A stretch of DNA of 42,157 nt from DATGJX01 sp035279385 (GTDB lineage: Bacteria > Vulcanimicrobiota > Vulcanimicrobiia > Vulcanimicrobiales > Vulcanimicrobiaceae): NCBI GenBank assembly GCA_035279385.1, contig DATEHZ010000069.1, positions 1 through 42,157 of the forward strand, in the 5' to 3' direction. How positions within the stretch are numbered: the stretch's first letter is position 1; each line of letters opens with the position of its first letter. The notes under the pieces are model-generated. The model made no database searches, had not been told where the DNA came from, and saw only the letters and a list, made by a program, of their open reading frames with translations. The translations under genes and the position numbers were made by a program. Positions 40,341-42,157 of this stretch are shown one piece after another.

Positions 40341-41218
40341 GATGCGGCCGACGCCCCGCTCACCGCGGCGTGCGCGCGCTGTTTTCCGCGGGCCGCATAG
40401 TCGAGCAGACGCGTGAGGGTCGATTTCATGTTGTGGCGGTCGACCACCATGTCGATATGGCCCTTCTCCAGTAAGAATTCCGCGGTTTGAAACTGGTCCG
40501 GCAACTTCTGACGGATCGTTTGTTCGATGACGCGGCGCCCGGCGAATCCGATCATCGCTTTCGGTTCGGCGATGATAATGTCGGACTGAAATGCGAACGA
40601 GGCCGAAACGCCGCCCGTCGTCGGATCGGTGAGCACCGTCACGAAAAAGTTTCCGTCTTCCATGAAGTGCGCGACGGCCGCGGTGGTTTTGGCCATCTGC
40701 ATGAGCGCGAGCATGCCTTCTTCCATGCGCGCGCCGCCGCTGGCGGTGAAGACGATGCACGGTACTTTACGCGAGCGCGCGCCTTCGAGCAGCATCGTGA
40801 TGCGTTCGCCGACGACCGTGCCCATCGTGCCGCCGCGAAAATGAAAATCCATCACGCCGAGCGCGACGTCGAAGCCGCCGATCTTGCCGAAACCGCAGAC
40901 CACGCCCTCACTGAGCTGCGATTTCTCGCGATCGGCCGCGAGCTTTGCGGCGTAGCTCTTTTTGTCGGTCCAATTGAGCGGATCGCCGGGAAGCACGTCC
41001 ATGCCGATCTCGGTGAAGTCCGCATCGACCAGCGTATTGATGCGATCGAACGCCGACATCCGGAAATGGTGACTGCACTTGGGGCATACCCACAAGTTCG
41101 CCGCGAGATCGCGGCGATACAGCACTTCCGAACACTTCGGGCATTTGGTCCAGAGCGCCGCTTCTTCGGTTTCTTCCGGTTTGCTGCGGCGGTGGCGCAG
41201 CCAGTCGGGCATCGGCAT
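40337..41218 (-). CDS. accD: Acetyl-CoA carboxylase carboxyltransferase, beta subunit
   Basis: A 293-residue AccD. The N-terminal zinc ribbon is WTKCPKCSEVLYRRDL then VCPKCSHHFR (four cysteines). The crotonase-fold part has DFHFRGGTMGTVVGERI, ASGGARMEEGMLALMQMAKT and the oxyanion-type PTTGGVSASFAFQSDI. It forms the A2B2 carboxyltransferase with AccA, whose gene is coupled directly downstream. ATG 41218 overlaps the stop of the glycosyltransferase upstream by one base (TAATG). The longer frame to 41515 is read-through. Confidence 0.96.
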   Translation of the reverse strand: MPMPDWLRHRRSKPEETEEAALWTKCPKCSEVLYRRDLAANLWVCPKCSHHFRMSAFDRINTLVDADFTEIGMDVLPGDPLNWTDKKSYAAKLAADREKSQLSEGVVCGFGKIGGFDVALGVMDFHFRGGTMGTVVGERITMLLEGARSRKVPCIVFTASGGARMEEGMLALMQMAKTTAAVAHFMEDGNFFVTVLTDPTTGGVSASFAFQSDIIIAEPKAMIGFAGRRVIEQTIRQKLPDQFQTAEFLLEKGHIDMVVDRHNMKSTLTRLLDYAARGKQRAHAAVSGASAAS

Positions 41219-41946
41219 TACGCTTCGCTCTCCGCTTTTTGCGCTTTCGGGAAGATGCGCGCCGCATAGAGTTTGCGCAGCTGCTTGAGGTAGTTGAAGA
41301 TCTCTTTCTGATTCATCTTCGACTGGCCCACGACGCGATCGGTGAACACGTACGGCACTTCGAGCGCTTTGCCGTAATGCGCCTTCGCGATCACTTCCAA
41401 ACCGATCTTGAAACCGATCGGATCGAGTTCCACGCCTTCGAGCGCTTCGCGTTTGACCAAGAAGTAGCCGCTCGTGATGTCTTTGATCGGGGTGAGCGGC
41501 TGCGCGAGCATGCACGCGACTTTCGAGGTGATGATGCGCTTAGTGGGCCAGTTCGTGATCCCGCCGCCCTTCACGTACCGGCTGCCGACCGCAAGACCGT
41601 AACCGCTTTCGAGCGCGTGCACCATCTGCGGCAGAATATTGATGTCGTGGCTGAAGTCCGCATCCATCGCGCCGAGCGCTTGCGAATCCGCGCGCGCGAA
41701 CTTCCAGCCGTCGATAACGCCGCTGGAAAGCCCGAGCTTGCCGGGACGATGCAGGCAGCGCACGGGCAGCTCCGTGGAGAGCCGGTCTACGATCGCTCCC
41801 GTACCGTCGGGAGAATTGTCGTCGACGACGACGAGCTCGCCGTCGAGCGAGTGCCCCGCGAACACGTCGTTCAGCGCGCGAAGCAGCCGTTCGATGCCGC
41901 CGGCTTCGTTATAGGTCGGGATGACGATAGAAAAGGGAAGCGCCAT
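41218..41946 (-). CDS. Polyprenol-phosphate mannosyltransferase-like GT2
   Basis: A 242-residue GT2 protein of the dolichyl/polyprenol monophosphomannose synthase type. It starts SIVIPTYNEAGGIERLL. Metal and nucleotide motifs are VVVDDNSPDGTGAIVD and GAMDADFSHD, and the acceptor-loop marks are GLAVGSRYVKGGGITNWP and SGYFLVKREALEG. No C-terminal membrane domain is present, as in the short soluble form. ATG 41946 is preferred over a TTG at 41952. It is the first gene of the operon with accD, accA and ftsB/divIC and likely makes a lipid-linked sugar. Confidence 0.92.
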   Translation of the reverse strand: MALPFSIVIPTYNEAGGIERLLRALNDVFAGHSLDGELVVVDDNSPDGTGAIVDRLSTELPVRCLHRPGKLGLSSGVIDGWKFARADSQALGAMDADFSHDINILPQMVHALESGYGLAVGSRYVKGGGITNWPTKRIITSKVACMLAQPLTPIKDITSGYFLVKREALEGVELDPIGFKIGLEVIAKAHYGKALEVPYVFTDRVVGQSKMNQKEIFNYLKQLRKLYAARIFPKAQKAESEA

Positions 41947-41985
41947 AGTCAATTCGCGTTAGTACGTCGGCCCGCAGACCGCGTC

Positions 41986-42157
41986 CTACGCTTCCCTGCG
42001 CCGCAAGCGTTTATCGCGGTACATCGCGGCATCGGCGACCTGGAGCAGACGCTGCAGATCGTCTCCTTCTTTTGGAAAGAGACCGATCCCGATGCTGGCG
42101 CCGACGGTAACGCCGCCGCCGGTCGAGAGTGCGATGGGTTTATCGAGGAAGCGGGAA
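41986..42157 (-). CDS. GGDEF (diguanylate cyclase) protein, C-terminal end only
   Basis: The window's last 172 bases, read on the minus strand, give the end of a GGDEF domain: VTVGASIGIGLFPKEGDDL then LLQVADAAMYRDKR, the conserved closing part of diguanylate cyclases. The GGDEF active site itself and any sensor domain lie beyond the window. The stop is at 41986-41988, 40 bases before the glycosyltransferase start, so co-transcription with the acc operon is possible. Confidence 0.85.
   Translation of the reverse strand, partial: SRFLDKPIALSTGGGVTVGASIGIGLFPKEGDDLQRLLQVADAAMYRDKRLRRREA

Overview
The window is about 42 kb of high-GC DNA from the chromosome of a diderm bacterium, tightly packed and full of overlapping genes. 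Gram-negative traits are ADP-heptose-type glycosyltransferases, a GmhB-like phosphatase, an outer-membrane-barrel-like protein, a MucB/RseB-like sigma regulator and split AccA/AccD. The mixture (HprK-like proteins, AcuC-type deacetylase, ETF, a histone-like repeat protein, NHEJ ligase parts, many short charged proteins) suggests a poorly cultivated high-GC phylum. Candidatus Eremiobacterota (WPS-2/Vulcanimicrobiota) is my best guess, but it is an inference from gene content only. No phage structural genes, transposase or CRISPR array were seen.

Layout. 1-5.0 kb: end of a SCO1/SenC gene, two tandem HprK-like P-loop genes (minus), then a divergent ECF sigma / zinc anti-sigma / MucB-like operon. 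5.1-9.7 kb: a REP-like hairpin, then a minus-strand run etfB-etfA-TPR protein-deacetylase. 9.8-15.5 kb: barrel-like protein, small acidic proteins with a HAD phosphatase, an M61 peptidase, a small secreted protein and a ferredoxin-reductase-like flavoenzyme. 15.5-19.9 kb: a less GC-rich accessory patch with a lipoprotein phosphoesterase, a multicopper oxidase, an orphan small gene and a tRNA-Leu locus. That locus holds an intact intronless tRNA-Leu(UAA), a truncated group I intron and a second tRNA-Leu 3' exon. I consider it the most unusual thing in the window.

19.9-26.0 kb: Crp/Fnr regulator, a three-gene membrane stress-type operon, an NTF2-like protein, a phosphoribosyltransferase plus alpha/beta hydrolase pair, and separate LigD-type polymerase and ligase genes. 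26.0-35.4 kb: a surface-glycan region. UDP-glucose dehydrogenase and an SDR are on the minus strand. Divergently, six overlapping genes follow on the plus strand: NodU/CmcH-type carbamoyltransferase, GT2, GmhB-like phosphatase, GT9, GT4-like, GT4, ending with a second GT9 (seven genes in all). A carbamoylated, heptose-containing surface glycan is a reasonable inference. 35.4-37.6 kb: small basic proteins, a histone-H1-like heptad-repeat protein, a cysteine-less rhodanese and an acidic unknown. 37.8-41.9 kb: a minus-strand operon GT2-accD-accA-ftsB/divIC-S1-like-ppx in which every junction overlaps by 1-4 bases. The window ends inside a GGDEF gene.

Genes are very often translationally coupled (ATGA, GTGA, TGATG or TAATG junctions). 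I used these overlaps and visible Shine-Dalgarno sites to choose starts. Two convergent gene ends carry perfect 11-bp hairpins whose loop holds or touches the stop codon.
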